From positions 1 through 44,819 of the forward strand of contig WTGC01000117.1 of assembly GCA_011523705.1 (NCBI GenBank): DNA of 44,819 nucleotides, read 5' to 3'. Below are positions 15,808 through 24,853 of the stretch, piece by piece (position 1 is the first letter of the stretch; each line of letters opens with the position of its first letter). Below the pieces are notes generated by a model. It ran no database searches. It was not told the DNA's origin and saw only the letters and a program-made list of their open reading frames with translations. The position numbers and the translations under genes are program-made. The DNA is from Chloroflexota bacterium. Lineage in GTDB: Bacteria > Chloroflexota > Anaerolineae > Aggregatilineales > Phototrophicaceae.

Positions 15808-16755
15808 GTGCTTGAGCTCCTGACAATCTTCATCGACAATATGCTTCCCGTGCTGGCGATTGCGGCGATCGGCGTCGTCTTGCGCCGCCGACTGCATGTC
15901 GAGCCGGCGATGGTCTCCCGCATGATGTTCTATGTCTTCGCGCCGGCGCTCGCCTTTGACGCCGTCTTCACCAGCGACATCAGCGGCGCCGATTTCCTGC
16001 GTGTATATATCGGCACGCTGGCTCTCATGGCCGCGGTGGGCGCGATCGCCTTTCTTTTCCTTCGCGGGCTGAATGCGTCAGTCTTGGCGCGTCATAGGGT
16101 CAATCCGCGTGAATTTGCCACCACCTTGGTCGCCACATTTGTCTTTAATGGCGCCAACTTCGGCCTTTCTATCGTGAGTTTCGCCTTCGGCGAAGAAGCG
16201 CTGACCTACGCCGTCATCATTTACATCGCCGGTTCGACCGTCGCCTGGACATTGGGACCTTACGTTTCTTCGAGCGGGGCGGCGTCTATGCTGAAGTCGC
16301 TTGAGAGCATCTTGCGTACGCCGGTGGTTTACGCGCTGGCGCTCGCGCTTGCGCTCAAGGCGGCTGGGATCAGCGAATTGCCCCCAGCGCTCAGCCGCAG
16401 CTCGCAGCTGCTGGCCGATGCGTCGATCCCTCTGATGTTGGTGCTGCTCGGCTTGCAGCTGGGCGCCTTCCGCAAGCCCGACCGCTGGCTCTTGCTCATT
16501 TCTGGCACGGCGATTCGTTTGCTGTTGGCGCCTCTGATCGCGATTGCCTTCGCCTCCCTGCTCAGCCTGGAGGGCGCCGCGCGCGCCGCTTTCATCTTGC
16601 AGGCGGGCATGCCAACCGCCGTGCTCACCCTCATCCTGGCTTACGAATTCGATACCGACCGCGACCTGGCGCTCAACCTCATCATGACGACCACGTTGCT
16701 CAGCCCGATCTCGTTGACGGTTCTGATATATCTGCTACAAAATGGCATCGTCTAG
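15808..16755 (+). CDS. Auxin efflux carrier (AEC) family transporter
   Basis: A 315-residue integral membrane protein with about ten hydrophobic segments in two five-helix halves, as in the AEC family (malonate, malate and auxin-type carriers; bile-acid/auxin superfamily). Supporting features are the first segment NMLPVLAIAAIGVVLRRR, an NGANFGLS helix break in segment 5, PLMLVLLGLQLG, and AGMPTAVLTLILAYEFDTD near the C-terminus. GTG start at 15808 with a poor ribosome site. Substrate not deducible; it stands between the gcv operon and the RCK gene with no clear partner. Confidence 0.85.
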   Translation: MLELLTIFIDNMLPVLAIAAIGVVLRRRLHVEPAMVSRMMFYVFAPALAFDAVFTSDISGADFLRVYIGTLALMAAVGAIAFLFLRGLNASVLARHRVNPREFATTLVATFVFNGANFGLSIVSFAFGEEALTYAVIIYIAGSTVAWTLGPYVSSSGAASMLKSLESILRTPVVYALALALALKAAGISELPPALSRSSQLLADASIPLMLVLLGLQLGAFRKPDRWLLLISGTAIRLLLAPLIAIAFASLLSLEGAARAAFILQAGMPTAVLTLILAYEFDTDRDLALNLIMTTTLLSPISLTVLIYLLQNGIV

Positions 16756-16836
16756 GGACGGGCAATCCAGTGAGATTGCGCTTTTCAGGATTGTGCCGCC
16801 TCCCTATAATCGACGCAGATCGATGGGGAAATACAG

Positions 16837-17955
16837 GTGACGAGCAAGCGGCTTGTTGAGATCGTCTCGCTGAAAAGCCAAAGACGACACGCGCGCGTCT
16901 TGCGAGTGGGATTGCATGATACGCGCGCGCTGATACACGAGTTTCGCAAGCCGCTTTTGGTCTTCTTCTTAACGATCTTCATCGGCGGATTCGTTTACCT
17001 GTATCTCAACAATACCTACTCGGACAACGAGCCTTTGCAGCTAATCGATATGCCGTACTACATGCTCACCTTTATGGTGCTGGAGTCGGCAATTAAGGCG
17101 CCCGATGAGCCCTACTTGATCGTATTTTGGTACGCAATGCCCTTAGTGGCGGTTTATGTGCTCGGTCGGGGCGCGGCCGATTTCCTGCGACTCTTCATCG
17201 ATCGCGAACAAAGGCGGAGCGCCTGGGAGGTGGCAGTGGCATCAACATTTCGGCGGCACATCATAGTAGTCGGAATCGGTCATACGGGCATGCGCATTGT
17301 GCGCGAACTGACGCAGATGGGTTTTGAAGTGGTCGCGGTCGATATGGACATCGATAAAGAGGCGCATGAACGCTTGCATCAGCGCGATGTGCCCTTGATC
17401 GCCGGCGACGCGCGCAACGAACATGTGCTTGAACTGGCGAAGCTGGAGCACGCTGTCGCCGCGATTGTCTGCACATCGGATGACTACGCCAACCTGGAGG
17501 TCACGATGCGCATCCGCGATATGAACCCGGCGATACGCATCGTGGCACGCATGTGGGACGACCGCCTGGCACAGCAGATCGAGAACTTCTTCAATGTCGA
17601 GGTGCTCAGCGCTTCAGACCTGGCGGCGCCCGCTTTTGCCGGGGCTGCTGTCGGCGCCGAGATCACGCAGAATCTGCATATCGCCGGCATGGAATACAGC
17701 ATGATTCGCTTCATTGTCGGCGTCCGTTCTTTCATGGATGGCGCGACGGTCGATTGTATTCAGGAATCCGAAGGGGTCGATATCGTGCTGCTGCATCGGG
17801 AAAACGGCGGCGCGGACGTGGCAGTGTCTACGCGCCACCCCGATGTTCACCCCGACGGCCAGGTGATAGTCCAGGCGGGCGATACCATCGTGCTCTTCGC
17901 TCATCACGACCGCATCACCGAGATCCTGGGCCGCAATGAGAAGGGGCGCCGTTAG
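16837..17955 (+). CDS. RCK/TrkA-N protein with two-helix channel-like N-terminus but no canonical K+ filter
   Basis: A 372-residue membrane protein. A 38-residue basic N-terminus precedes a transmembrane helix (39-58), a re-entrant-like stretch MPYYMLTFMVLE (72-83) and a second helix (92-112), the layout of two-helix K+ channels. The expected TVGYG filter is absent; the place is taken by LESAIKAPDEP. Cytosolic RCK-N domain has the Rossmann motif GIGHTG (146-151), VAVDMD, AGDARN and VCTSDDYANL; an RCK-C (TrkA-C) domain follows (about 285-370). GTG start at 16837 with GGGGAAA upstream. It may be a non-selective channel or a ligand sensor. Divergent codon use was not noticed. Confidence 0.75.
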   Translation: MTSKRLVEIVSLKSQRRHARVLRVGLHDTRALIHEFRKPLLVFFLTIFIGGFVYLYLNNTYSDNEPLQLIDMPYYMLTFMVLESAIKAPDEPYLIVFWYAMPLVAVYVLGRGAADFLRLFIDREQRRSAWEVAVASTFRRHIIVVGIGHTGMRIVRELTQMGFEVVAVDMDIDKEAHERLHQRDVPLIAGDARNEHVLELAKLEHAVAAIVCTSDDYANLEVTMRIRDMNPAIRIVARMWDDRLAQQIENFFNVEVLSASDLAAPAFAGAAVGAEITQNLHIAGMEYSMIRFIVGVRSFMDGATVDCIQESEGVDIVLLHRENGGADVAVSTRHPDVHPDGQVIVQAGDTIVLFAHHDRITEILGRNEKGRR

Positions 17956-17968
17956 CGTGCGCCCGCGT

Positions 17969-20900
17969 TCACTTTCGCCGGGGGAAGCGCGTTAGGATTG
18001 TGAGCGGCTGCGGCACAACCGCCCGCCGCCCAATGGCGAGCTCGGCATAACTTGTCGGCTTAAGTCGACCCGCGCCAGCAAAGACGGCAAGCTTGATACC
18101 AGATTTGCGGAAGCCGCGCTCCATCAATGCCTGCCCCAGCTGATACCCATCCGAATCGATGTTGCAGCTGGTGACCGTGCCCACGACGCGGCCGCGGGCG
18201 TTGACGATCGGGTCGCCATAATGCGCCGGCCGGGCGCCCTTGTTATCCAGGCGGAAGCGGCTGACTTGCGATTTGCGCGTCTTCTCGCGCTCAATGAACG
18301 CGCGCTTGCCGATGAAGAAGGGTTTGTAGAGCTTGACGTAAGCGCCAAAGCCGGCATCAGCCGGGTTCAAGTTCAGGTCGCCCGCCAGCTCGAAGCCATA
18401 GAGCGGCAAGCCCGCTTCGGTGCGCAGGCTGTCGCGCGCCGCCAGGCCACAAGGCGTCACGCCCATGTCAACCAGCCGGCGGAATAGCTCGGCCGCCCGC
18501 TCGGGATGTACGAAGAGCTCGTAAGCGACGCGCTCGCCGGTATAACCGGTGCGCGAGACGATCAGGTCGAAACTGCCGAGATTGACCCGCGCCACGCCAG
18601 CCCACTGCAAAGCCTTTATCGCCGCCAAGTCCCCGTCGTTGCCACCGAGCGCCAGCAAGTAGTCGCGGCTGCGCGGCCCCTGCAAGGCGATATCGACGCG
18701 CTGTTCGGCGCCCCATTCCGGCTGCCGCAGGTCACGCAGGTCAAATCGGCTTGTCCCCTCGATGCGCCGGCTGGGATTATGCCGGTCGATCATGACCTCG
18801 CCGGCGATCACGGCATTCAGCCACGCCCAGTTCTTGTCGTTGTTGGAGGCGTTGACGACGGCGAGGAAATGATCTTCGGCGAGGCGATAGATCATCAGGT
18901 CATCGAGCGGGATGCCATCCACATCCAGCAGGTAGGTATAGTGAGAGTCGCCGACTTTGAGGCGCCGGACGTCGTTGGTGGCAACCAGGTCGAGGAAGGC
19001 TAGCGCGCCGCGCCCGCGCAGGTCAAAGACACCCATGTGCGCCACATCAAAGATGCCGGCGTTCTCGCGCACGGCCGCGTGCTCCTCGCTGACCGACTTG
19101 TACCAGAGCGGCATGTCGTAACCGGCGAAGGGCGCCATCTTCGCGCCGAGCTCCAGATGCAGGCTGTGCAGCGGGGTCTTTTGCAGGGGCGAGCCATTGG
19201 GTCGCCCGTCGGCGTTTTCGGGGATGAATTGGGGCAGGGGGCTGGGGGGCGGGCTAGGCAAGAATTTCTCGCCGTTGATGCCGATGTGATAGGCTTTATG
19301 GTCATAGCCGGCGCCGGGCGCCAGCGCGATCGGCTTGCCCTCACCGATCACCGTGACGGCGACCGGACCCGGCAGCTTGGCGTGGACGTCATGGTCATCG
19401 AAGAGAACGAATCCATCGCTGAGCGCGCGCAGCCAGGCGACGGCGCGGTCGGCGCGGCCGGCAATATTCAGGCGGTATTCACTTGGGGAGAGGCGTGTAA
19501 TTTCGCCGCTCGCCATCACCGAGCCGTCTCGCTCGAGGATATGCGTCGGCTGGCTCTCGCCGTCATTGAGCGCGGCGACATCGCTGGTTGTCGCGACATG
19601 AAGGAAGTCGCCGGCGGCCGCGCCCGCGACGCTTACCTCTAGGCATTGCTCTTGCCCGATGTCGCCTGAGTCAAAGAAGTGCGGATAGCGGTCGGCTTTG
19701 GCGTCGGTGTCGATGCCGAGGCGCCGCGCCAGCTCGCACGAACGGGCGGCAGCGGTTTGCAGCGCGTCAAAGTCGATCTTGGCGCGTGGCAGCGGACGCA
19801 GGCGCCCGGTGAGGCTGAAGGGCAGGCACGCTTGCAGCACATCGGCGATGATATCGCCCAGCTCGTCGATCTCGGCTTCTGCCATCCCCCGCTGGGTGAC
19901 CCAGGTCGTGCCGACGCGAACGCCGCTGGGCCGCAGGGCCGAAGTATCGCCCGGAATCGTCTGGCGGTTGACGACGATGCCGGACAGGTCGAGGATGCGC
20001 GCCGCCATATCGCCGCTGAGCTTTGTGCCGTCGGGCCCGACGATCGTCTTGCAATCCAGCAGCAGCAGGTGCGTATCGGTGCCGCCGTAGGGCAGGCGCA
20101 AACCGCGCGCTTGCAGCTTGTTCCCCAGCCGGACGGCATTTGCCAGCGTCTCCCGCTGCAGCCGGCGGAACTGCTCGCTCCCGGCGATGCGCAGCGCGAC
20201 CGCCAGCCCAGCCATGGTGTTGATGTGGGGCCCGCCTTGTTCGCCCGGGAAGACGGCGCGGTCAAGCTTGCGCGAAAGGTCCCTGCGATGGGTGATGAGC
20301 ACGGCGCCGCGTGGCCCATTGAGGGTCTTGTGGGTGGTGAAGCTGACGACATCGGCGATGCCGACTGGGTTGGGGTAGCAGCCCGCGGCGATCAAGCCGG
20401 CGACATGGGCGACATCGGCGAGCAGGAAAGCGCCCACTTCATCAGCGATGCTGCGGTAGGCGGCCCAGTCGGCTGCGTAGGGGTAACTGCTGAATCCGCC
20501 AATGATGAGCCGCGGCTGATGCTCGCGCGCAAGGTCGCGCATCTGGTCATAATCGAGGCGCTCCGTTTCCGGGTCGATAGCGTAGCTGACGATGTTGTAG
20601 TTGATGCCGCTGCGGTTGACAGGGCTGCCGTGCGTGAGGTGCCCGCCCATGATCAGGTCCATGCCCATGACGGTGTCGCCGACATCGAGCAGGGCGCTGT
20701 AGACGGCGTTATTGGCGGGAGCGCCCGAGAGCGGTTGAACATTGACGAACAGGTCGTCCGCGCTCAGGCCGTTGCCGGCGAAGCGCTCGGCGGCGCGGCG
20801 GCGCGCCAGCGACTCCAGTATATTCGCGTACTCCGTCCCCTTGTAATAGCGCTGGTCGGCTTGGCGGCGAAACTCCGGCAGGCGCTGGTCATAATCCAGG

Positions 20901-21127
20901 ATTTCGCTCTGGGTCATGGTCCGGGAGTTGTCCAGCGGATAGCCCTCTGCGTAGATATTATGGAAAGGGGAACTGATGGCCTTGCGCACGGCGAAGGGCA
21001 CGGTGCTTTCCGATGGAATCAGGATCAGTTTTTCCTGCTGCCGCGCGGTCTCATGACGGATCAATTTGGCGACTTCGGGGTCCAACTCCTCGACGCCCCC
21101 GCGAAAGAGAAAGTCATTCTGTGTCAT
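17969..21127 (-). CDS. GlyA-GcvT fusion: serine hydroxymethyltransferase plus aminomethyltransferase
   Basis: A 1052-residue fusion. Residues 1-460 are SHMT: EGYP, RYYKGTEYAN, NVQPLSGAPANNAVY, HLTHGSPVN, LADVAHVAGL and the PLP lysine Lys267 in THKTLNGPRGA. About 27 residues are inserted between EGYP and RYYKG compared with E. coli GlyA, and the usual LIASEN is LIPSES. Residues about 470-615 form a domain I do not recognise. A Pro-rich linker (about 624-649) coincides with repeat sequence. Residues about 650-1052 are GcvT: GIFDVAHMG, the catalytic Asp in IPLDDLMIY, RTGYTGE and LRTEAGLPLYGFEL. T-protein makes 5,10-methylene-THF and SHMT uses it to make serine, so channelling is plausible. ATG at 21127 has GGAG 12 nt upstream; an in-frame TTG at 21154 lacks a ribosome site. 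Confidence 0.92.
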   Translation of the reverse strand: MTQNDFLFRGGVEELDPEVAKLIRHETARQQEKLILIPSESTVPFAVRKAISSPFHNIYAEGYPLDNSRTMTQSEILDYDQRLPEFRRQADQRYYKGTEYANILESLARRRAAERFAGNGLSADDLFVNVQPLSGAPANNAVYSALLDVGDTVMGMDLIMGGHLTHGSPVNRSGINYNIVSYAIDPETERLDYDQMRDLAREHQPRLIIGGFSSYPYAADWAAYRSIADEVGAFLLADVAHVAGLIAAGCYPNPVGIADVVSFTTHKTLNGPRGAVLITHRRDLSRKLDRAVFPGEQGGPHINTMAGLAVALRIAGSEQFRRLQRETLANAVRLGNKLQARGLRLPYGGTDTHLLLLDCKTIVGPDGTKLSGDMAARILDLSGIVVNRQTIPGDTSALRPSGVRVGTTWVTQRGMAEAEIDELGDIIADVLQACLPFSLTGRLRPLPRAKIDFDALQTAAARSCELARRLGIDTDAKADRYPHFFDSGDIGQEQCLEVSVAGAAAGDFLHVATTSDVAALNDGESQPTHILERDGSVMASGEITRLSPSEYRLNIAGRADRAVAWLRALSDGFVLFDDHDVHAKLPGPVAVTVIGEGKPIALAPGAGYDHKAYHIGINGEKFLPSPPPSPLPQFIPENADGRPNGSPLQKTPLHSLHLELGAKMAPFAGYDMPLWYKSVSEEHAAVRENAGIFDVAHMGVFDLRGRGALAFLDLVATNDVRRLKVGDSHYTYLLDVDGIPLDDLMIYRLAEDHFLAVVNASNNDKNWAWLNAVIAGEVMIDRHNPSRRIEGTSRFDLRDLRQPEWGAEQRVDIALQGPRSRDYLLALGGNDGDLAAIKALQWAGVARVNLGSFDLIVSRTGYTGERVAYELFVHPERAAELFRRLVDMGVTPCGLAARDSLRTEAGLPLYGFELAGDLNLNPADAGFGAYVKLYKPFFIGKRAFIEREKTRKSQVSRFRLDNKGARPAHYGDPIVNARGRVVGTVTSCNIDSDGYQLGQALMERGFRKSGIKLAVFAGAGRLKPTSYAELAIGRRAVVPQPLTILTRFPRRK
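19183..19259. repeat. Repeat-derived linker inside the GlyA-GcvT gene
   Basis: GCAGGGGCGAGCC..GGGTCGCCC (19183-19207) is a hairpin of the GTAGGGGCGAC type. A G-rich block (about 19231-19257) matches the half-element of the foldback at 13685-13857. Both are translated on the minus strand as the Ser/Pro-rich linker. Confidence 0.6.
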
Positions 21128-21226
21128 GGCTGGAAGGGACTCCTGTATCGTCAAGCTTGGCCCGCCATTCTATCATGGCTGATTGCCAGGAACTATGCGG
21201 CGTCGAGCGGCGGCAAAGCGCGAACG

Positions 21227-22489
21227 TTAGCCGTCCTTGGTTGCTTCGGCTGGCATAAACGCGCTGCTATCAGCGAAGCGGGGCGTGCGACAGGCGCCGC
21301 TTTCGATGCAAGCGGTGATTTCGCCGGCGGCAACTTCGGCGACAAGCGCGTGCAGGGGCGGACCATAGTGCTTCGTCGGGCTCCAGAATTTGTCATCTAC
21401 GTACGTCGGCTGCAGATGCTCCTCCGTTGCGATGTAGTGGTAAGATTCGCGACTATGTACCAGCAGGAAATCGTAAACCGGGCGGGGACGGGGCAGGTTG
21501 CTGAAATAGCGCTTCAGATGACTTTGCAGCGGCAGATGCAGCACGACGAATTCGGAGCCTGCTTTATGAACGTCGTTGGCGAAGGCATCGATGATTGCTT
21601 TGCCCAGCTCTCCGCCTTCGCTGCCCGGGCGGTATATGTCTGGTTCGTCTTCGGCTTGCCTCAGCGCTTCAAATACCAAGCTGAACAGCCGGCTCGCCGC
21701 CCACCAGCGCGCCGCCCTAAAGCGGCTCTGATAATGGAATTCGTAGGGCGCCAGCGGATGCTCGCTGAAGTTTTCAAAGACTTCCATCAATTGTTCAGGC
21801 GGCAAAGTCGGCGCATTCAGCAGTCGAAGTTCGTCGTCGATCAGGGCGAAGCGCGGTTTGGAAAAGGCGGGTCCGCTTCGGTGGAGCAATTGCCGGAAGA
21901 CATTTACGTTTCGTTTGAGATTCTCCGGCTGCAGCCCAAATATGACTATATCCGGCGCGAAGCTCTTTCCAAGATCTTGCCAGCGAAGATAGGCTTGCCC
22001 CATGCCGTAGGCGCCGACGCCGAAGTTCAGCACTTCCGCTCTGATTCCAGCCTCATTCAACGCGCGCTCAAGCAGATAAGCCCAGGTTTCGTCGTCGCCC
22101 ACATCGTCGCCGGCGGTGAACGAGTCGCCGAATACGGCGATGCGCAGCGTATCTGACGGCGGGCTCATGTCAAAATCGCGCCGCGAGCGAAAGCCGGCGC
22201 CGTTGATCGTAAATGTGCCGTCTTGGCGGACTGAATTAGGGCGAAATGCCCAGCCCGTCCATTGATCGTAAATCACGATGGCGATGTCTTTGTTGGCGAT
22301 ATAACCTTCGACTTGCCCACGCAGCTCGTTGACGGGCACATTCGGCGAATCCAAGCTGAAGTTCAGAAGTGTGAATCGCCCGTCGGCATCGGTTGTGCCA
22401 GCGACGCGGACCAAGACTTCCAGCAGAACCAATGTCAGCGCGACGGCAAAAACGACAATCAGCGCATTTGCGAGTACTTTTCGGCGCAA
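21227..22489 (-). CDS. SGNH/GDSL-family hydrolase, membrane anchored
   Basis: A 420-residue protein with an N-terminal transmembrane helix (about residues 6-30) and an extracytoplasmic SGNH-like domain. The nucleophile block is IAVFGDSFTAGDDV (Ser123), followed by LNFGVGAYGMGQ (the Gly block) and FGLQPEN (Asn block); a candidate DxxH-type pair sits near the C-terminus in PTKHYGPPLH. Such proteins often act as O-acyl esterases or transferases on surface glycans. The TTG at 22489 has AGGAGA 7 nt upstream and is preferred over a TTG at 22525. It is 99 bp upstream of the GlyA-GcvT gene on the same strand. The substrate cannot be told. Confidence 0.8.
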   Translation of the reverse strand: MRRKVLANALIVVFAVALTLVLLEVLVRVAGTTDADGRFTLLNFSLDSPNVPVNELRGQVEGYIANKDIAIVIYDQWTGWAFRPNSVRQDGTFTINGAGFRSRRDFDMSPPSDTLRIAVFGDSFTAGDDVGDDETWAYLLERALNEAGIRAEVLNFGVGAYGMGQAYLRWQDLGKSFAPDIVIFGLQPENLKRNVNVFRQLLHRSGPAFSKPRFALIDDELRLLNAPTLPPEQLMEVFENFSEHPLAPYEFHYQSRFRAARWWAASRLFSLVFEALRQAEDEPDIYRPGSEGGELGKAIIDAFANDVHKAGSEFVVLHLPLQSHLKRYFSNLPRPRPVYDFLLVHSRESYHYIATEEHLQPTYVDDKFWSPTKHYGPPLHALVAEVAAGEITACIESGACRTPRFADSSAFMPAEATKDG

Positions 22490-22565
22490 CCGTTTCTCTC
22501 CTGAGTGCTGGCAGCCGGATGACAAGAGATGTGAGTTCTCCAGGGCTTAGTGTTATCGAGAACTG

Positions 22566-22571
22566 ATTATA
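22566..22571 (-). promoter_or_regulatory. Candidate -10 box for the SGNH hydrolase gene
   Basis: TATAAT on the minus strand about 77 bp before the TTG start. TTGACA occurs upstream but only 11 nt away, too close for a standard promoter. Confidence 0.3.
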
Positions 22572-22625
22572 CAGTCGTCGCGTGTCAATGGTTACCTGCA
22601 TGTGGGTTGAGTCCGATATGCGACT

Positions 22626-22654
22626 TTGACAATCGCGACTACCGTCTATACAAT
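22626..22654 (+). promoter_or_regulatory. Strong sigma70-type promoter of the EF-G-like gene
   Basis: TTGACA (22626-22631), a 17-nt spacer and TACAAT (22649-22654), nearly ideal. Start of transcription near 22661, about 77 nt before the ATG at 22738. Confidence 0.8.
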
Positions 22655-22737
22655 CCAATACGCTCTCGGCTCTCCATGAGCTGAAATTCGTCAGTTGCTG
22701 GAAACCAGATCCAGGCTTGTTTTGGGGAAAAAACGAT

Positions 22738-24804
22738 ATGAAGGAATACCAGACGGAGAACATCAGAAACGTCGCCTTAGTGGGGCATCAAAGCTGTGGC
22801 AAGACATCGTTAGTGGAGGCGCTCCTGTACAGCACCGGCGCCACCAACCGGATGGGACATATTTCCGAATCGAATATGGTTTCCGACTGGGATGATGAAG
22901 AGAGGGAGCGCGGCCTGTCCTTGTCTACATCTTTGGCACCCGTTGAATTCAATGACACTAAGATCAATCTGCTGGATACGCCCGGTTTCACCGACTTTCA
23001 AGGGGAGCTCAAGAATGCGATCTTGGCTGCCGATTCGGTGATTGTGGTGATCGACGCGGTCGCCGGCGTAGAAGTGGGTACGGAACTGGCTTGGGAGTAT
23101 GCCCGCATTAGCGAACAGCCGATCATTGCCGTCATCAACAAGATGGATCGCGACAACGCCGACTACGATGCTGTGCTCGACCAGTTGCGCGGCCAGTTTG
23201 ACGACTATAAGTTTATCCCCATTATGCTCCCGATCGGGCAGCAGGCGGACTACAAGGGCGTCGCCAATGCTTTGACGCAGAAAGCCTACCTGGGTGATGG
23301 CGCGGAGCGTTCCGATCTTCCCGACGACTATGCCGATGCGCTGGAAGAGGCGCACATGGAATTGATGGAAGCGGCCGCCGAAGCCGATGACGACCTGCTG
23401 GAGAAATACTTCGAAGAAGAGACCCTGTCTTTTGACGAGATCCGCGATGGCATGCGCAAGGCATCGCGCTCGCCCGAGCTGAAGACGGTGCCCGTCTTTA
23501 CCACTTCCGCCACCGAAAACATCGGCACCATCCCGCTGTTGGAGGCGCTGGTCGCTTACACGACCGCGCCAAACGAGCGGCGCGTGAATATCATGCGCGG
23601 AGAAGAAGCCGATGTGCTGGGGGCGCCGCATGTCGATGAGGATCCGCTGGTGGCTTATGTCTTCAAGACACTGAATGATCGCTTTGTCGGCACGCTCAAT
23701 TACTTCCGCATTTTCTCCGGCTCGATTTCGAGCGACGGACGCTACACAAATGCCAACAGCGGCGCCAGCGAGCGATTCAATTCGCTCTTCGTCATGCGCG
23801 GCAAGGAACAGCTGCCGGTATCGACCCTGCACGCGGGCGATATCGGCGTGGTGGCGAAGTTAAGCGAGACCAAGACGGGCGATACCTTTGCCGATGCCGA
23901 ATCTGATCTTCGCGTCATCGCGCCTGATTTCCCGGCGCCGCTCTACATGCTGGCGGTGGCGCCGCGCACGCAAGCTGATAGCGCCAAGATGGGACCGACC
24001 CTCAGCAACCTCTGCGATGCCGACCCGACCCTGCGCTGGCGCCAGGATGGCGATACGCGGCAGACCGTCCTCGAGGGCATGGGCCAGATTCACCTTGACG
24101 TCACGCTGAAGCGGGCGGAAGCCTTGGGCGTCGGCATCGACACCGACATGCCTAAAGTACCCTACCGCGAGACAATTACCGGTAACGCCGAATCGAGTTA
24201 TACGCATAAGAAACAGACGGGCGGCGCCGGGCAATACGGGCGCGTCGATCTGAAAATCGAGCCAACTGTCGAGGGATTCGAGTTCGAATCGTCCGTCTTT
24301 GGCGGGGCGATCTCGCAGCAGTTTGTCGCGTCAACCGAGAAGGGCATACGCGCGGTCCTGCCGGATGGGGTCATCGCCGGCTTCCCGGTTGAACGCGTGA
24401 AGGTCAATGTGTTTGATGGCAAGGAGCATCCAGTCGATTCAAAAGACATCGCCTTTCAGATCGCGGGCCGCGAGGCATTTCGCGAAGCCTTCCGCAAGGC
24501 GAAACCGGTCCTGCTGGAACCGATCATGGATGTCAGGATCACCGTCCCCGAGTCGATGATGGGCGACATCATGAGCGATCTGAATACGCGCCGGGGCCGT
24601 GTGCAAGGCATGGATACGGTTGGCATCAAGAGCGTCGTCACGGCGGAGGCGCCGCTGGCGGAGATGCTGCGCTACGGCAATGACCTGCGTTCAATGACCG
24701 GCGGACGGGGCATCTACACGATGGATTTCAACCGTTACGACCGCGTGCCGTCTTACGTCCAGGATGACATCATCGCCGAGGTCGAGGCGGAAGCGGCAGG
24801 TTAA
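22738..24804 (+). CDS. Elongation factor G-like translational GTPase (EF-G2 type)
   Basis: 688 residues with the complete EF-G architecture: P-loop GHQSCGKTS (16-24), switch II DTPG (80-83), NKMD (134-137), domain II (about 300-380), then domains III-V including GGAGQYGRV and RRGRVQGMD. The switch I core is ERGLSLSTS where canonical EF-G has RGITI, which places it with the paralogous EF-G2/EF-G-like branch rather than the main FusA. ATG at 22738 has GGGGA about 10 nt upstream. It stands alone, without rpsL, rpsG or tuf, which also fits a paralogue. Its cellular role (translocation under some condition, or ribosome recycling) is unknown. Confidence 0.88.
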   Translation: MKEYQTENIRNVALVGHQSCGKTSLVEALLYSTGATNRMGHISESNMVSDWDDEERERGLSLSTSLAPVEFNDTKINLLDTPGFTDFQGELKNAILAADSVIVVIDAVAGVEVGTELAWEYARISEQPIIAVINKMDRDNADYDAVLDQLRGQFDDYKFIPIMLPIGQQADYKGVANALTQKAYLGDGAERSDLPDDYADALEEAHMELMEAAAEADDDLLEKYFEEETLSFDEIRDGMRKASRSPELKTVPVFTTSATENIGTIPLLEALVAYTTAPNERRVNIMRGEEADVLGAPHVDEDPLVAYVFKTLNDRFVGTLNYFRIFSGSISSDGRYTNANSGASERFNSLFVMRGKEQLPVSTLHAGDIGVVAKLSETKTGDTFADAESDLRVIAPDFPAPLYMLAVAPRTQADSAKMGPTLSNLCDADPTLRWRQDGDTRQTVLEGMGQIHLDVTLKRAEALGVGIDTDMPKVPYRETITGNAESSYTHKKQTGGAGQYGRVDLKIEPTVEGFEFESSVFGGAISQQFVASTEKGIRAVLPDGVIAGFPVERVKVNVFDGKEHPVDSKDIAFQIAGREAFREAFRKAKPVLLEPIMDVRITVPESMMGDIMSDLNTRRGRVQGMDTVGIKSVVTAEAPLAEMLRYGNDLRSMTGGRGIYTMDFNRYDRVPSYVQDDIIAEVEAEAAG

Positions 24805-24853
24805 AGCGGAAAGAAACTCGGGTTGCAGTGTGGGCGACTTACAAAGTCGCCAC

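Noticed and set aside
19679..22156. Very long open frame (over 800 codons) on the plus strand opposite the GlyA-GcvT and SGNH genes
   Set aside because: It is antisense to two well-supported genes, has no recognisable motifs, and long antisense frames are expected in GC-rich coding DNA.
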